Below, one piece after another: positions 7,770 through 17,006 of a stretch of DNA of 59,629 nucleotides. The DNA lies in the NCBI RefSeq assembly GCF_011045015.1, contig NZ_JAAKZY010000039.1:1-59629 (forward strand), given 5' to 3'. The first letter of the stretch is position 1; each line of letters opens with the position of its first letter. This stretch comes from Streptomyces scabichelini. GTDB taxonomy: Bacteria; Actinomycetota; Actinomycetes; Streptomycetales; Streptomycetaceae. The position numbers and the translations under genes are program-made. The notes beneath the pieces are model-generated. The model was not told the origin of the DNA, did no database searches, and saw nothing but the letters and a program-made list of their open reading frames with translations.

Positions 7770-8388
7770 AGGACCAGGACGGCTTGGACAAGGCTCGTGG
7801 TCCGGGTCGTCGAGCAGCGGAGTTTAACGGCGCCCACCACCAGCTCGGCCTCATCCACGCCGAAGCCGAACGCCGCAACATCACCGTCCACATCCTGCTC
7901 GACTTCGTCCACGTCGCGGAGTACGTCTGGGCCGCCGCACACGCCTTCCACACCCCGGCAACCGCGAGGCCGAGACATGGGCCGCCGACCATCTCACCAC
8001 GATCCTCGCAGGCCAAGCCCTCCGCGCCGCCGACGAGATGCTGACCCAGGCCGACCGTGAACGCCTGCCCGGCTCACGCCGCCAGGCCGTCACCGCATGC
8101 CACCGCTACCTCACCGGCCACCTCGACCAGCTCCACAACGACACCGCACTCGAAGCCGGCTGGCCCATCGCCACCGGCGCCATCGAAGGCACCTGCCGCC
8201 ACCTCATCGGCGACCGCCTCGACATCACCGGCGCCCGCTGGAGACTCGAAGGAGCCGAAGCCGTCCTCCGCCTCCGCGCCCTCACCGCCAACAACGACCT
8301 CGACGCCTACTGGACCTTCCACACCCAGCGCGAACACCAGCGGCTCTACCCCAGCCCCGACCAGGCCGGACACACACCGACCGCCTGA
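7770..8388 (+). pseudogene. ISKra4-family transposase, 5'-truncated and frameshifted
   Basis: Two overlapping frames give the C-terminal third of an ISKra4 transposase: first HAEAERRNITVHILLDFVHV and EYVWAAAHAFH; then, after a shift near 7955, RQAVTACHRYLTGHLDQL, GWPIATGAIEGTCRHLIGDR, ITGARWRLEGAEAVLRLRAL and a YWTFHTQREHQRLYP tail. The N-terminal half is missing. The glycine-rich IATGAIEG motif and tail are hallmarks of the family. The element cannot be active. Confidence 0.75.
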
Positions 8389-8654
8389 TCCACGACCTTC
8401 ACTTCAAAGAGCCGCACCCGTCGCCAATTGAGCGGGTTGAGAACACTGCTACGGACCGGCTCGCTGAACACCAGGTCGACAAACCCCTGATCGACTGCGG
8501 CGGCAGAAGCCCCGGGAACGGTCAGGGCGTTGAGGACCATGGCACAGAAGCGCAGAACTACCTCCACGGGAACACGCTGCAACTGTCGCATGGTGTAGTC
8601 AGCAGTCAACGGTGCCCCGAAGATCTCATCCGGCGTGAGGAAAGCCGCAGCCAA
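8346..8654 (-). CDS. Unrecognised open reading frame, possibly a gene fragment
   Basis: About 100 residues opening from a TTG. The first 75 look protein-like (FLTPDEIFGAPLTADYTMRQ, VVLRFCAMVLNALTVPG, VDLVFSEPVRSSVLNPLNW); the end runs into the antisense of the transposase remnant. No ribosome site and no family recognised. It may be debris of a plasmid or phage gene. The rest of 8389-8801 holds nothing else I can name. Confidence 0.25.
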   Translation of the reverse strand: MAAAFLTPDEIFGAPLTADYTMRQLQRVPVEVVLRFCAMVLNALTVPGASAAAVDQGFVDLVFSEPVRSSVLNPLNWRRVRLFEVKVVDQAVGVCPAWSGLG

Positions 8655-8801
8655 ACCGATCGGTGCCGGTTCCGCTCAAGCGGTTCGGGCGGAAGCGGAC
8701 CGCGATTGCGGGCATGCCCGAGACCTACCGGGTCGGCCGCGTTCGGGCAGTGGTGACGGGCCGCTGCCCGAACCTGCGAGCGGGGTCGTGGACGACCGCG
8801 T

Positions 8802-9476
8802 TCAGCAGGCAGCGGTGACGGAGTCGGTCCGCAGGGGCGCGGCCGTCTTCGCGGTGATCTCGTCGAGGGTGATGCCGGGTGCGGTCTCGACGACGGCAAG
8901 GCCGTCGGGTGTGATGTCGAGGACGCCGAGGTCGGTGATGACGCGGTGGACGCACCGTTCGCCGGTGAGCGGCAGGGTGCACTCGGTCAGGATCTTCGGG
9001 CTGCCGTCGTTGGCGGTGTGCTCCATCAGGACGATGACGCGGCGGGCGCCGTGTACCAGGTCCATCGCTCCGCCCATGCCCTTGACCATCTTTCCGGGGA
9101 TCATCCAGTTGGCCAGGTCACCGCGTTCAGACACCTGCATGGCGCCCAGCACCGCGGTGCCGATGTGACCGCCGCGGATCATGCCGAAGGACAGGGCCGA
9201 GTCGAAGAAGGACGCGCCGGGCACGACGGTGACCGTTTCCTTGCCCGCGTTGATGAGATCCGGGTCGACCTCGTCGGCGGTCGGATAGCGGCCGGTGCCC
9301 AGGATGCCGTTCTCGGAGTGCAGCACCACCTGCACGCCGGGCGGGAGGTGGCCGGGGATGAGGGTGGGCAGGCCGATGCCCAGGTTGACGTAGGAGCCGT
9401 CGGTGAGTTCGGCGGCGGCGCGGGCGGCCATCTGGTCGCGGGTCCAGCCCCGGGGCGTGTCCATCGTCGGGCTCAT
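8802..9476 (-). CDS. 3-oxoacid CoA-transferase subunit B
   Basis: A 224-residue beta subunit of a family I CoA-transferase (ScoB/PcaJ type). [11 protein letters not shown] is the N-terminal strand-turn, and the catalytic glutamate is in the SENGILG motif. [10 protein letters not shown] and [10 protein letters not shown] are also typical. With subunit A it moves CoA from succinyl- or acetyl-CoA to a 3-oxo acid, the step before thiolysis. Its ATG overlaps the stop of subunit A (ATGA). It is the last gene of the catabolic operon. Confidence 0.9.
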   Translation of the reverse strand: MSPTMDTPRGWTRDQMAARAAAELTDGSYVNLGIGLPTLIPGHLPPGVQVVLHSENGILGTGRYPTADEVDPDLINAGKETVTVVPGASFFDSALSFGMIRGGHIGTAVLGAMQVSERGDLANWMIPGKMVKGMGGAMDLVHGARRVIVLMEHTANDGSPKILTECTLPLTGERCVHRVITDLGVLDITPDGLAVVETAPGITLDEITAKTAAPLRTDSVTAAC

Positions 9477-10228
9477 GCTCGTACCGTCCTCTTCTCGATC
9501 TGCTTGTCGGCGGCCTGAGCGGGGGTGAGCTCCACGATCCGCTGGACGAAGACGCCGGGGAGGTGGACGGCGTCGGGGCTCAGCTCGCCCGGTTCCACGA
9601 GCTCTTCGACCTCGGCGATCGTGATCCGGCCAGCCATCGCCGCGAGCGGGTTGAAGTTGGCCGCGGCGCGGCGGAAGACCAGGTTGCCGTGCCGGTCCCC
9701 CCGCCAGGCCCGGACGAGGGCGAAGTCGGTGGTGATGGCGTGCTCCAGGACGTGCGGTCGGCCGTGGAAGTCGCGTGTCTCCTTGGGCGGGGAGGCCACG
9801 GCGACCGAGCCGTCCGCCGCGTACCTCCACGGCAGACCGCCGTTGGCGACCTGGGTGCCCACACCGGCCGGGGTGTAGAACGCGGGGATGCCCGCGCCGC
9901 CGGCGCGCAGCCGTTCGGCCAGTGTGCCCTGCGGCACCAGTTCCACCTCCAGCTCGCCCGACAGGTACTGGCGGGCGAACTCCTTGTTCTCGCCCACGTA
10001 ACTGCCCGTCACGCGGGGGATCCGGCCGGCGGCGAGCAGCACGCCCAGCCCGCGGCCGTCCACGCCGCAGTTGTTCGACACGACCTGCAGGCCGGTGGCG
10101 CCCTGTTCGTGCAGGGCCCGGATCACCACTTCGGGGATGCCGCTGAGGCCGAAGCCGCCGACGGCCAGTGACGCGCCGTCGGGAATGTCGGCGACCGCCT
10201 CGGCGGCGTTCGTGCTGACCTTGTTCAC
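9473..10228 (-). CDS. 3-oxoacid CoA-transferase subunit A
   Basis: A 251-residue alpha subunit. [17 protein letters not shown] is the CoA-binding GGFG loop, with [13 protein letters not shown] and [10 protein letters not shown] following, and a C-terminal [19 protein letters not shown]. The GTG at 10228 is the first start consistent with the family. It sits 11 nt after the upstream dehydrogenase and overlaps subunit B by 4 nt, so the subunits are translationally coupled. Whether the substrate is 3-oxoadipate, acetoacetate or another oxo acid cannot be read from sequence. No thiolase is in the cluster. Confidence 0.9.
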   Translation of the reverse strand: MNKVSTNAAEAVADIPDGASLAVGGFGLSGIPEVVIRALHEQGATGLQVVSNNCGVDGRGLGVLLAAGRIPRVTGSYVGENKEFARQYLSGELEVELVPQGTLAERLRAGGAGIPAFYTPAGVGTQVANGGLPWRYAADGSVAVASPPKETRDFHGRPHVLEHAITTDFALVRAWRGDRHGNLVFRRAAANFNPLAAMAGRITIAEVEELVEPGELSPDAVHLPGVFVQRIVELTPAQAADKQIEKRTVRA

Positions 10229-10239
10229 TGAGCGACCTT

Positions 10240-11010
10240 TCAGCCGGGGAGTACGGATGACCAGCCGCCGTCGACGACGAGGTTGGCGCCGGTGATGTAC
10301 GAGGCCTCGTCGGAGGCGAGGAAGACGGCGGCGCCCACGACCTCGTCGGGGAGGCCGACGCGGCCGAGGGGGATGTGGCGGGCGATGGTGCACATGGGGT
10401 GATCGGCGGCGAGCAGGTCACCGCGCGAGCCCTCGGTGTCGACCATCCCGGGGCTGACGCAGTTGGCCCGGATGCCGTGCGGGGCGCCTTCGGCGGCGAG
10501 TTGGCGGGTCAGGGCGATCACGGCGCCCTTGGAGGCGGAGTGCGCCGAGCGCTGGTTGGTCAGCGAGCCGGTCAGTCCGGCCGTCGAGCCGACGGTGAGG
10601 ACGCAGCCGCGGCTGCGCACCAGGTGCGGCCAGGCGCCGTGCGCGGCCAGCCATACTGAGTCCAGCTCCGTGCGCAGGGTGAAGGTGAAGTCCTCGTACG
10701 GCTGGGTGTCCACGGCTCCGAAACGGACGGCGCCGGCGTTGGCGTAGAGGATGTCGATCCCGCCGAAGGCGTCCACAGCCTCCTGCACCCACGCGCGGAC
10801 GGACGCCTCGTCCGTGACGTCCAGCGGGCCTGGAGTCAGGGCCGTGCCGCCCGCCTCCCCCACGAGCCGCTGAGTCTCCAGCGCCTCCTCGTGCAGCAGG
10901 TCTCCGCCGACGACGATCGCGCCCTCGGCCGCGAAGCGCAGCGCCGCCGCCCGGCCCTGGCCACGGGCGGTGCCGGAGATCAGGGCCACCTTGCCTTCGA
11001 GGCGTCTCAT
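10240..11010 (-). CDS. SDR-family oxidoreductase lacking the catalytic tyrosine
   Basis: A 256-residue classical short-chain dehydrogenase: [10 protein letters not shown] cofactor loop (a variant TGxxxGxG), NAG at 101-103, PGMVDTE and the C-terminal [14 protein letters not shown]. The active-site YxxxK reads HSASK, with His157 replacing Tyr and Lys161 kept. A minority of SDRs carry this change; catalysis may be altered or redirected. The ATG overlaps the upstream SDR stop by ATGA. It presumably oxidises a hydroxy intermediate before the CoA-transferase step. Confidence 0.85.
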   Translation of the reverse strand: MRRLEGKVALISGTARGQGRAAALRFAAEGAIVVGGDLLHEEALETQRLVGEAGGTALTPGPLDVTDEASVRAWVQEAVDAFGGIDILYANAGAVRFGAVDTQPYEDFTFTLRTELDSVWLAAHGAWPHLVRSRGCVLTVGSTAGLTGSLTNQRSAHSASKGAVIALTRQLAAEGAPHGIRANCVSPGMVDTEGSRGDLLAADHPMCTIARHIPLGRVGLPDEVVGAAVFLASDEASYITGANLVVDGGWSSVLPG

Positions 11011-11768
11011 GACGCCTCCGGGCGCAACGCGTCGGCGATGGACTTCACGCCGCCGTGCGCGGTGAGTCCGCCGTCGACCGGGATCTCGGCGCCGGTGATG
11101 AAGGAGGACTCGTCGGACAGGAGGAAGACCACGAGCGGGGCGACCTCGTCCACCGTGCCGGTGCGGCCGAGCGGGGTCTCGCGGATGTTCGCCTCGCGGA
11201 AGGCGGGGGCGGCGGAGGCGGTCATCTCGGTCTCGATGAAGCCGGGGTGGATCGTGTTGACGCGGATGCCGCGCGGGCCCAGCTCCGTGGCCGCGGTCTT
11301 CGACAGGCCGCGCAGTGCCCATTTGCTGGTCGTGTAGGCGACCGGGTAGTGGCCGGTGAGCGCGGCGGTGGAGCCGACGTTGACGATGGACGAGCCGGGC
11401 GGCACGCGCCGCGTCAGCGGCGTCAGGTGCTGGATGGCAAGGAGCGGGCCGGTGACGTTGACGGTGTGGACGCGGGCGAAGTCGTCGGGGGTCACTTCGC
11501 CGAGGCGGGCACGCCAGGTGATGCCCGCGTTGTTGACCAGACCGTGCACCCGGTCATACGACTCCCGCAGTTCGGCGGCCAGCTCCGCCCAGTGCTCCTC
11601 GTCGGTGACGTCGAGTTGGCGGCAGCCGGGGGCCTCGGTGACGTCGGTGGCGATGACGCGGGCGCCCTCGCGGGTCAGGGCCTCGGCCTCGGCGGCGCCC
11701 TGGCCGCGCGCGGCGCCGGTGACGACGACGACCTTGCCGAGGAGTCTCTTGGGGTGCAGGTCGTTCAC
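11007..11768 (-). CDS. SDR-family NAD(P)-dependent oxidoreductase
   Basis: A 253-residue classical SDR with TGAARGQG cofactor loop, NNAG, the active-site pair Tyr145 and Lys149 in YTTSK, IHPGFIETEM, and a C-terminal SSFITGAEIPVDGG. It is similar in layout to the next gene but keeps the tyrosine, so the pair may be one active and one specialised enzyme from a duplication. The GTG start overlaps the stop of the upstream FAH gene, which supports co-translation. Confidence 0.88.
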   Translation of the reverse strand: MNDLHPKRLLGKVVVVTGAARGQGAAEAEALTREGARVIATDVTEAPGCRQLDVTDEEHWAELAAELRESYDRVHGLVNNAGITWRARLGEVTPDDFARVHTVNVTGPLLAIQHLTPLTRRVPPGSSIVNVGSTAALTGHYPVAYTTSKWALRGLSKTAATELGPRGIRVNTIHPGFIETEMTASAAPAFREANIRETPLGRTGTVDEVAPLVVFLLSDESSFITGAEIPVDGGLTAHGGVKSIADALRPEAS

Positions 11769-12736
11769 GGCCGTTCCCGGGTGCGGCGGCGGGCGGTCGG
11801 CAGGGGCTCCGGATTCCTCCCCGCGACCACGGTGTTGGAGACGGTCCCGATGCCCTCCACGGTGAGGGTGACGGTGTCGCCCGGCTTCAGCGGGGGCGGG
11901 GACTGCTCGCCCCGGACGCCCCACAGCTCGGCGAGGCAGCCGCCGTTGCCGCAGGTGCCGGAGCCGAGCACGTCGCCGGGGCGGACGACGGTGCCACGCG
12001 AGGCGTAGGCGACCATCTCCTCGAAGGTCCAGCTCATGTTGGACAGCAGGTCCTTGCCGATGACCTCGCCGTTCACCGACGCGGTCAGCGCCAGGCGCAG
12101 AAAGCCGTCGGTGTCCCGGTACGGCTCCAGTTCGTCGGCGGTGACCAGGTACGGGCCGAGGGTGGTGGCCGTGTCCTTGCCCTTGCACGGGCCGAGGCGG
12201 ACCTGCATCTCGCGGGACTGCAGGTCGCGGGCCGACCAGTCGTTGAAGACCGTGTAGCCGATGATGTGGTCCCGTGCCTGTTCCGGCGTCAGGTCCCGCC
12301 CTTCGCGGCCGATGACGGCGGCGACCTCCAGCTCGAAGTCGAGGACTTCGCTGCCCGGCGGCACCGGGACGTCGTCGTGGGCGCCGATGACGGCGTACGG
12401 GTTGGTGAAGTAGAACGTCGGGGCGTCGTACCAGGCTTCGGGCGCCCCGCCGACGCCGTCCATGGACCGCCGTACCCCTTCGACGTGCTCCTCGAAGGTG
12501 ACGAAGTCCCGCACGGTGGGCGGCTGAAGCGGTGGCAGCAGCCGCACCTCGGACACGTGAGGGCCCGGCGGGACGTCGAGCGTGGCGGCGCCGGCGCGCA
12601 GGAGTGCGTCGAGTCCGTCGCCGCCGCTGATCAGCTCCGTGAGCGAGCGCGCCCCGGGAACCGGGTGGAGGGTGCCGTCCTCCTCCACGACGGCGACCCT
12701 GCGCTGGTGTCGGTGTTCATAGGTGGCGAAACGCAT
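11765..12736 (-). CDS. Fumarylacetoacetate hydrolase family protein (second copy)
   Basis: A 323-residue FAH-family enzyme. The metal-binding acidic motif DFELEVAAVIG (Glu135, Glu137), NDWSARDLQ, a GPCKGKDTATTLGP segment and SGTCGNGG near the end are characteristic. The family hydrolyses C-C bonds of acylpyruvates or isomerises and decarboxylates ring-cleavage products. The ATG (MRFATYEHRHQRRVAV) is the family start. It lies 104 nt after the dioxygenase gene, the longest gap in the operon, and overlaps the next SDR by 4 nt. Confidence 0.9.
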   Translation of the reverse strand: MRFATYEHRHQRRVAVVEEDGTLHPVPGARSLTELISGGDGLDALLRAGAATLDVPPGPHVSEVRLLPPLQPPTVRDFVTFEEHVEGVRRSMDGVGGAPEAWYDAPTFYFTNPYAVIGAHDDVPVPPGSEVLDFELEVAAVIGREGRDLTPEQARDHIIGYTVFNDWSARDLQSREMQVRLGPCKGKDTATTLGPYLVTADELEPYRDTDGFLRLALTASVNGEVIGKDLLSNMSWTFEEMVAYASRGTVVRPGDVLGSGTCGNGGCLAELWGVRGEQSPPPLKPGDTVTLTVEGIGTVSNTVVAGRNPEPLPTARRRTRERP

Positions 12737-12840
12737 GCACGGCTCCAGGCTCTGGCGGTCTTCGACAGCGGTGGGAAGCGGGGACGCGGCAAGGGCGTCA
12801 GGGCGGTGACAGGGCCACCGCGTCCCCGCGGTTCGAGGCG

Positions 12841-13779
12841 TCAGACCGGCGGGGCGACGAAGCAGCCGCGGTCGACGTCGTTGAACGACTCCTTGGCGAT
12901 CAGCTCGTTCATCGGGTTCGCCGTGCCCCACTGGTCGGCGACCCCGGGCTGGGAGAAGTCGTAGACGTGGGGGTGCCAGGTGTCCTCGTCCAGCAGCTCC
13001 AGTTCCGTCGTGTATTCGACGGTGTTGCCGTGCGGGTCGAGGAAGTAGGTGAAGGTGTTGTCGCCCGCCAGGTGCCGGCCGGGCCCCCAGACCTTCTGGA
13101 AGCCGGCGCGGATCACGCGGCCGGAGCCGCGCATGTACTCGTCGATGCCGCGCATCTCGAAGGAGACGTGGTGCAGGGCGGTGTGCGGCCCTTGGGCGAT
13201 GGCCATGGAGTGGTGCTGGTTGCTGATGCGCATGAAGTGCATCGCCTCGCCCATCTTCGGATGCATCAGCGTGTCGGAGAGCCGGAATCCGAGGTGACGC
13301 TCGTACCACTCCCGAGTGCGGTTCAGATCCGGGGAGTTGAGGACGACGTGCGACAGCTTGACCGGGATGGCCTCCTTCTCCTCGATCTTGCGGTGCTGCC
13401 GGACGTTGACGTCCGCGGAGACCTCGATGGTGCGTCCGTCGACGTCGAAGAACCGGAAGCCGTACCCGCCTCCGGGGGTGTCGACCTTGCCCGGCTGGGA
13501 GATCAACTGCACTCCTCCGGCGAGGAGTTGCTCGGCGAGGGTGTCCACGTCCGCCGCGCTCGCGGCGCCGTACGAGACGAGGTCGAGGCGCTTCTCCTCG
13601 GCCTTGCGCAGCCGTACCACGTACTGCTCGGGGCTGCCTTCGGCGGCGAGGAAGGAGATGCCGGAGTCCTCGGCGACCTTGGTCAGGCCCCAGACGTCGG
13701 CGTAGAAGTCGAGTTGCTTGTCGTAGTCGGGCACGGCGAGGTCGACGTGCCGGAGATGGGTGAGCAGGCGTGCGCTCAT
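12841..13779 (-). CDS. Type I extradiol ring-cleavage dioxygenase (VOC family)
   Basis: A 312-residue two-module vicinal-oxygen-chelate protein like catechol 2,3-dioxygenases. The C-terminal module has the 2-His-1-Glu iron site: His144 in KLSHVVLN, His204 in LHHVSFEM, and Glu255 in YFLDPHGNTVEY. It should open a catechol ring next to a hydroxyl with O2. The N-terminal module (HVDLAVPDY) is degenerate, as usual. It is central to the operon. The exact catechol is unknown, and no hydroxylase to make it is encoded nearby. Confidence 0.88.
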   Translation of the reverse strand: MSARLLTHLRHVDLAVPDYDKQLDFYADVWGLTKVAEDSGISFLAAEGSPEQYVVRLRKAEEKRLDLVSYGAASAADVDTLAEQLLAGGVQLISQPGKVDTPGGGYGFRFFDVDGRTIEVSADVNVRQHRKIEEKEAIPVKLSHVVLNSPDLNRTREWYERHLGFRLSDTLMHPKMGEAMHFMRISNQHHSMAIAQGPHTALHHVSFEMRGIDEYMRGSGRVIRAGFQKVWGPGRHLAGDNTFTYFLDPHGNTVEYTTELELLDEDTWHPHVYDFSQPGVADQWGTANPMNELIAKESFNDVDRGCFVAPPV

Positions 13780-13803
13780 GATGGGTTTTCCTCCTGCGGG
13801 GGG

Positions 13804-14889
13804 TCAGGTGAGGCGCAGCAGCGTTGCGGCGTTGCCGCCGCGCACGGCGTGGAAGTCGTCGTCGGGCAGGCGGGCGGCGCGCAGTGCGCCGACGGGGTCC
13901 TCGGTGCCCATATCGAAGGGGAAGTCGGAGCCGAGCAGCACACGGTCCGGGCCGGCCGCGCCGATCAGTGCCCGCAGTACCTGCGGGTCGTGGACCAGTG
14001 AGTCGAAGTACAGGCGCTTGAGGTAGCTGCTGGGCAGGTGGGCGCAGCCCGCGCCCGCGTCGGAACGGGCCGACCAGGCGTGGTCGGAGCGGCCGATGTG
14101 GGTGGGCAGATAGCCGCCCCCGTGCGCGGCGATGACCTTCAGCTCCGGATGCCGGTCCAGCACCCCGGAGAAGATCAGGTGCGAGAGCGCGACGGCGTTT
14201 TCGGTGGGCTGGCCGACGGTGTTGGACAGGTACCACTGGTCGAGGCGTTCGTCGAGCGTGCAGCCGAAGGGGTGCAGGAAGAGGATCGCTCCCGTTTCCT
14301 CGGCCCGGGTCCAGAAGGGTTCGTAGGCGGGGTCCGACAGCTCCCGGCCAGGCGCGTGCGAGGAGATTTCGACACCCAACAGGCCCATACTCACGGCGAG
14401 GTCGAGCGCGCGCACCGCCGATTCCGGGTGCTGCAGGGGGACGAGGCCCAGACCGTGCAGCCGGCCGGGCACCTGGGCGCAGTGGGCGACCGTCGCCTCG
14501 TTGGCCAGGCGGTACACCTTCTCCGCCGTCTCCTCGTCCGCCCAGTAGTGGTAGTGCGAGGGCGACGGGCTGACCAGCTGGACGTCCACGCCCTGCGCGT
14601 CCATCGCGGCCAGTCGTACGGCGACGTCCGTCAGCCTCGGGATGCGTTCGGCGACCATGGGGCCGGTGACGGCGAGGGCCGCGGGCCCGTTGCGACGGGC
14701 ATCGAGGGCCTTGGCCTGTGCCAGGCCCGGCAGGCCGGCCACCAGGGCATCGACCTCGGGGATCAGGACGTGCGCGTGGACGTCGACCGTCGGGGAAGTG
14801 TGCGCGTCCGTGCTCGACGAGGGGCGGCTCCCGGCGGTAGCCGGGGGCTGGGTGCCTCCTCCGATGACCAGTGCTCTCTGGCCTTCCAT
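13804..14889 (-). CDS. Amidohydrolase-2 (ACMSD-type) decarboxylase or hydratase
   Basis: A 361-residue TIM-barrel metal enzyme of the ACMSD group: DVHAH (His38, His40), LFLHPFG (His206), AAHGGGYLP (His256) and GSDFPFD (Asp322) form the zinc site. Relatives decarboxylate aromatic or muconate-semialdehyde acids or hydrate oxalomesaconate. AGGAGTT lies a few bases before the ATG at 14889. It carries an unusual Thr/Ser/Pro-rich N-terminal extension of about 33 residues before the barrel. The frame continues upstream without a better start. Confidence 0.88.
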   Translation of the reverse strand: MEGQRALVIGGGTQPPATAGSRPSSSTDAHTSPTVDVHAHVLIPEVDALVAGLPGLAQAKALDARRNGPAALAVTGPMVAERIPRLTDVAVRLAAMDAQGVDVQLVSPSPSHYHYWADEETAEKVYRLANEATVAHCAQVPGRLHGLGLVPLQHPESAVRALDLAVSMGLLGVEISSHAPGRELSDPAYEPFWTRAEETGAILFLHPFGCTLDERLDQWYLSNTVGQPTENAVALSHLIFSGVLDRHPELKVIAAHGGGYLPTHIGRSDHAWSARSDAGAGCAHLPSSYLKRLYFDSLVHDPQVLRALIGAAGPDRVLLGSDFPFDMGTEDPVGALRAARLPDDDFHAVRGGNAATLLRLT

Positions 14890-14912
14890 CGCCAACTCCT
14901 TTGTTGGGCGGA

Positions 14913-15884
14913 TTACTTGACGGCGACCGGGTTGACGGGGGAGCCGACGGCTCCGGTGATGGGCAGGGGCGCGGCGGTGAGCCAGAACTCGTACACGCCG
15001 TCGGAGGCGCAGTCGTCCGCGAGGGCGTCGGGGTCCCATATCTCGCCGATCAGCAGGCCCATGTGGGGGATGACGACCTGGTGCAGCGGCTGGAAGGCGC
15101 GGTCGAACTCGTTCGGCCGTACCTCGAAGCCCCAGGTGTCGGTGGCGATGGCGGCGATCTCGCTCGTGTGCAGCCAGCCGGCGGTGGTGAAGGACAGGCC
15201 GGGAGAGTCGCCGCCCGCATAGTCGCCCCAGCCCTCGCGGCGGGCGCGCGCCAGCTGCCCGGTCCGGACGACGACGATGTCCCCGCGGCCGACGGCCACG
15301 CCGTGCGCCTCGGCCGTCGCGGTCAGGTGTTCCTCGGTGATCGCGAAACCGTCCGGCAGCTCTCCGCGTTCACCGCCGATCACCCGGCCGACATCGAGGA
15401 GGACTCCGCGCCCGGCGACGTACGGGGCCATGTGCTCGATGCCGGTGACGAGGTCGCCGTCGGAGGTGACGACCTTCTCCGCCGCCCGACCGTTCCATGC
15501 CTTGCCATGGTCGAAGATGTGCCCGAGCCCGTCCCACTGGGTGGAGCACTGCAGCGGCATCGCGATCACGTCGTCGGCGCCGCCGAAGCCGTGCGGCATG
15601 CCCTGGTTGCCGAGGGCCGCGTCCGTTCCCGTGGCCAGCATGGTGTGGACGGGGTTGGTGCGGCGGCGCCAGCCCTTCTGCGGGCCGTCCATGTCGAACG
15701 GCTGCGACAACGAGAAACTCACGCCCCGGCGGACCAGTGCCGCACCCTCGCGTCGCTTGGCTTCGTCGAGGAAGTTCAGCGTGCCGAGCACGTCGTCCTC
15801 GCCCCAACGCCCCCAGTTGGAATACCGCTTGGCGGCCTCGTTGATCGCGCCCTCGGCGTCCGTGGGGTCGAGCGGGGCCGTCAC
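14913..15884 (-). CDS. Cyclase-family (kynurenine-formamidase-like) hydrolase
   Basis: A 323-residue member of the cyclase / kynurenine formamidase-like family. The metal motif is HxGTHxDxPxH-like, here TQWDGLGHIFDHGK, with further family blocks GRGVLLDVGRV, GDIVVVRTGQ and a C-terminal HMGLLIGE. The relatives hydrolyse amides, lactones or cyclic intermediates with Mn or Zn. The GTG overlaps the stop of the upstream FAH gene (GTGA). In this pathway it may open a lactone or cleave an N-formyl or amide group. Confidence 0.85.
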   Translation of the reverse strand: MTAPLDPTDAEGAINEAAKRYSNWGRWGEDDVLGTLNFLDEAKRREGAALVRRGVSFSLSQPFDMDGPQKGWRRRTNPVHTMLATGTDAALGNQGMPHGFGGADDVIAMPLQCSTQWDGLGHIFDHGKAWNGRAAEKVVTSDGDLVTGIEHMAPYVAGRGVLLDVGRVIGGERGELPDGFAITEEHLTATAEAHGVAVGRGDIVVVRTGQLARARREGWGDYAGGDSPGLSFTTAGWLHTSEIAAIATDTWGFEVRPNEFDRAFQPLHQVVIPHMGLLIGEIWDPDALADDCASDGVYEFWLTAAPLPITGAVGSPVNPVAVK

Positions 15885-16879
15885 GACGCGGTCCTGTCGG
15901 CGACACAGCGGGTGCGCTGCGCGCCCAGACCCGTGATGGAGCCCTCCATGACGTCGCCGTCGCGCAACAGCCGTCCCCAGTACATGCCGTTGCCGGCCGG
16001 GCTACCGGTCAGCACCAGGTCGCCGGGCAGCAGCCGGGAGGTCTGGGAGATGTAGGACACCAGCCGGGCGATGCCGAAGAGCATGTCCTTGGTGGACTCG
16101 TCCTGCATGGTCTCGCCGTTGAGCTTCAGTGTGACCCGCAGGTCGCCCGGGTCGGCGATTGACTCGGCGGGCACGATCCACGGGCCCAGCGGGGTGAAGC
16201 CGGAGGCGTTCTTGCTGCGCAGCCAGTCGGTGCCGATGGCCTTCATGTCCCGGCGGAAGACGGTGGCGCGGTCGGTGAGGTCGTTGGCGATTGTGTACCC
16301 GGCGACGTACTCCAGGGCCTCCTCGACCGTCACCCGGTAGGCGGGCTTGGCGATGACGGCCGCCAACTCGAGCTCCCAGTCGGGCTGTTCGGCCCAGTCC
16401 GGGAGTACGACATCGTCGAAGGGGCCGGTGATTGCGCTCGGCAGGCCGATGAACACATACGGCAGGTCCTCAGCGGCCCGGCGGTCCATGACCGCGGCGA
16501 CCTCCGCGCGCGCCTCCTCCACGGTGCGCGGGTCGTCGGGCGAGCGGTGGGCGACCTCCAGGTCGATCACGTGCTGCCGGTAGTTGGCGCCGGACTGGAA
16601 GACCTGGCGGGGCTCGACCGGTGCGTGCACCCGCAGGCGCTCCGACGGTAGCCAGTCGGCCGTCTCGTCGGCCGCGAGTTCGTGCGGGCGAGGGAGCATC
16701 TCGTCCCAGCGGTCGAAGATCGCCCGGGCCGTCAGGGCCGGCTCCCCGAGGGCCGTGCGAAGATCCAGCACGCGCCCCCCGGGGATCACGAGACCGGGGA
16801 AAGGCGCCTGGTCAGAGGCGGAGAGAACGCCAAGGGCGAAGGGTCCGGAGAAGGACGCGGGAGCAGCTGCGGGTTTCAC
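15881..16879 (-). CDS. Fumarylacetoacetate hydrolase family protein (first copy)
   Basis: A 332-residue FAH-family protein and the promoter-proximal gene of the operon. After a variable 90-residue lead comes FQSGANYRQHV, the acidic metal motif DWELELAAVI (Glu169, Glu171), NDLTDRATVFR and GSPAGNGMYWGR with a short end. It differs strongly from the second FAH protein, so the two probably act on different intermediates. It starts 127 bp from the divergent LysR gene, whose probable box lies in that gap. Confidence 0.9.
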   Translation of the reverse strand: MKPAAAPASFSGPFALGVLSASDQAPFPGLVIPGGRVLDLRTALGEPALTARAIFDRWDEMLPRPHELAADETADWLPSERLRVHAPVEPRQVFQSGANYRQHVIDLEVAHRSPDDPRTVEEARAEVAAVMDRRAAEDLPYVFIGLPSAITGPFDDVVLPDWAEQPDWELELAAVIAKPAYRVTVEEALEYVAGYTIANDLTDRATVFRRDMKAIGTDWLRSKNASGFTPLGPWIVPAESIADPGDLRVTLKLNGETMQDESTKDMLFGIARLVSYISQTSRLLPGDLVLTGSPAGNGMYWGRLLRDGDVMEGSITGLGAQRTRCVADRTAS

Positions 16880-16928
16880 GGGAATGTCCTCCAGATTGCG
16901 GTGGGACCACTGTCGCCCTCAACGAGTA

Positions 16929-16943
16929 ATCTGGGAAATCGAT
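16929..16943. promoter_or_regulatory. LysR-type binding box (ATC-N9-GAT)
   Basis: The gap between the operon and the divergent LysR gene contains ATC-N9-GAT, which includes the T-N11-A core of LysR-type sites and equals the NodD-box half pattern. A second short inverted repeat GATG-N5-CATC follows at 16950-16962. Position and form fit recognition and activation sites for the adjacent regulator. Confidence 0.5.
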
Positions 16944-17006
16944 TCTTTAGATGTTGATCATCCGTGGTGCAAATGCCGCTGCCTGCGGCCTCGCTCTGGA
17001 GGCGTC

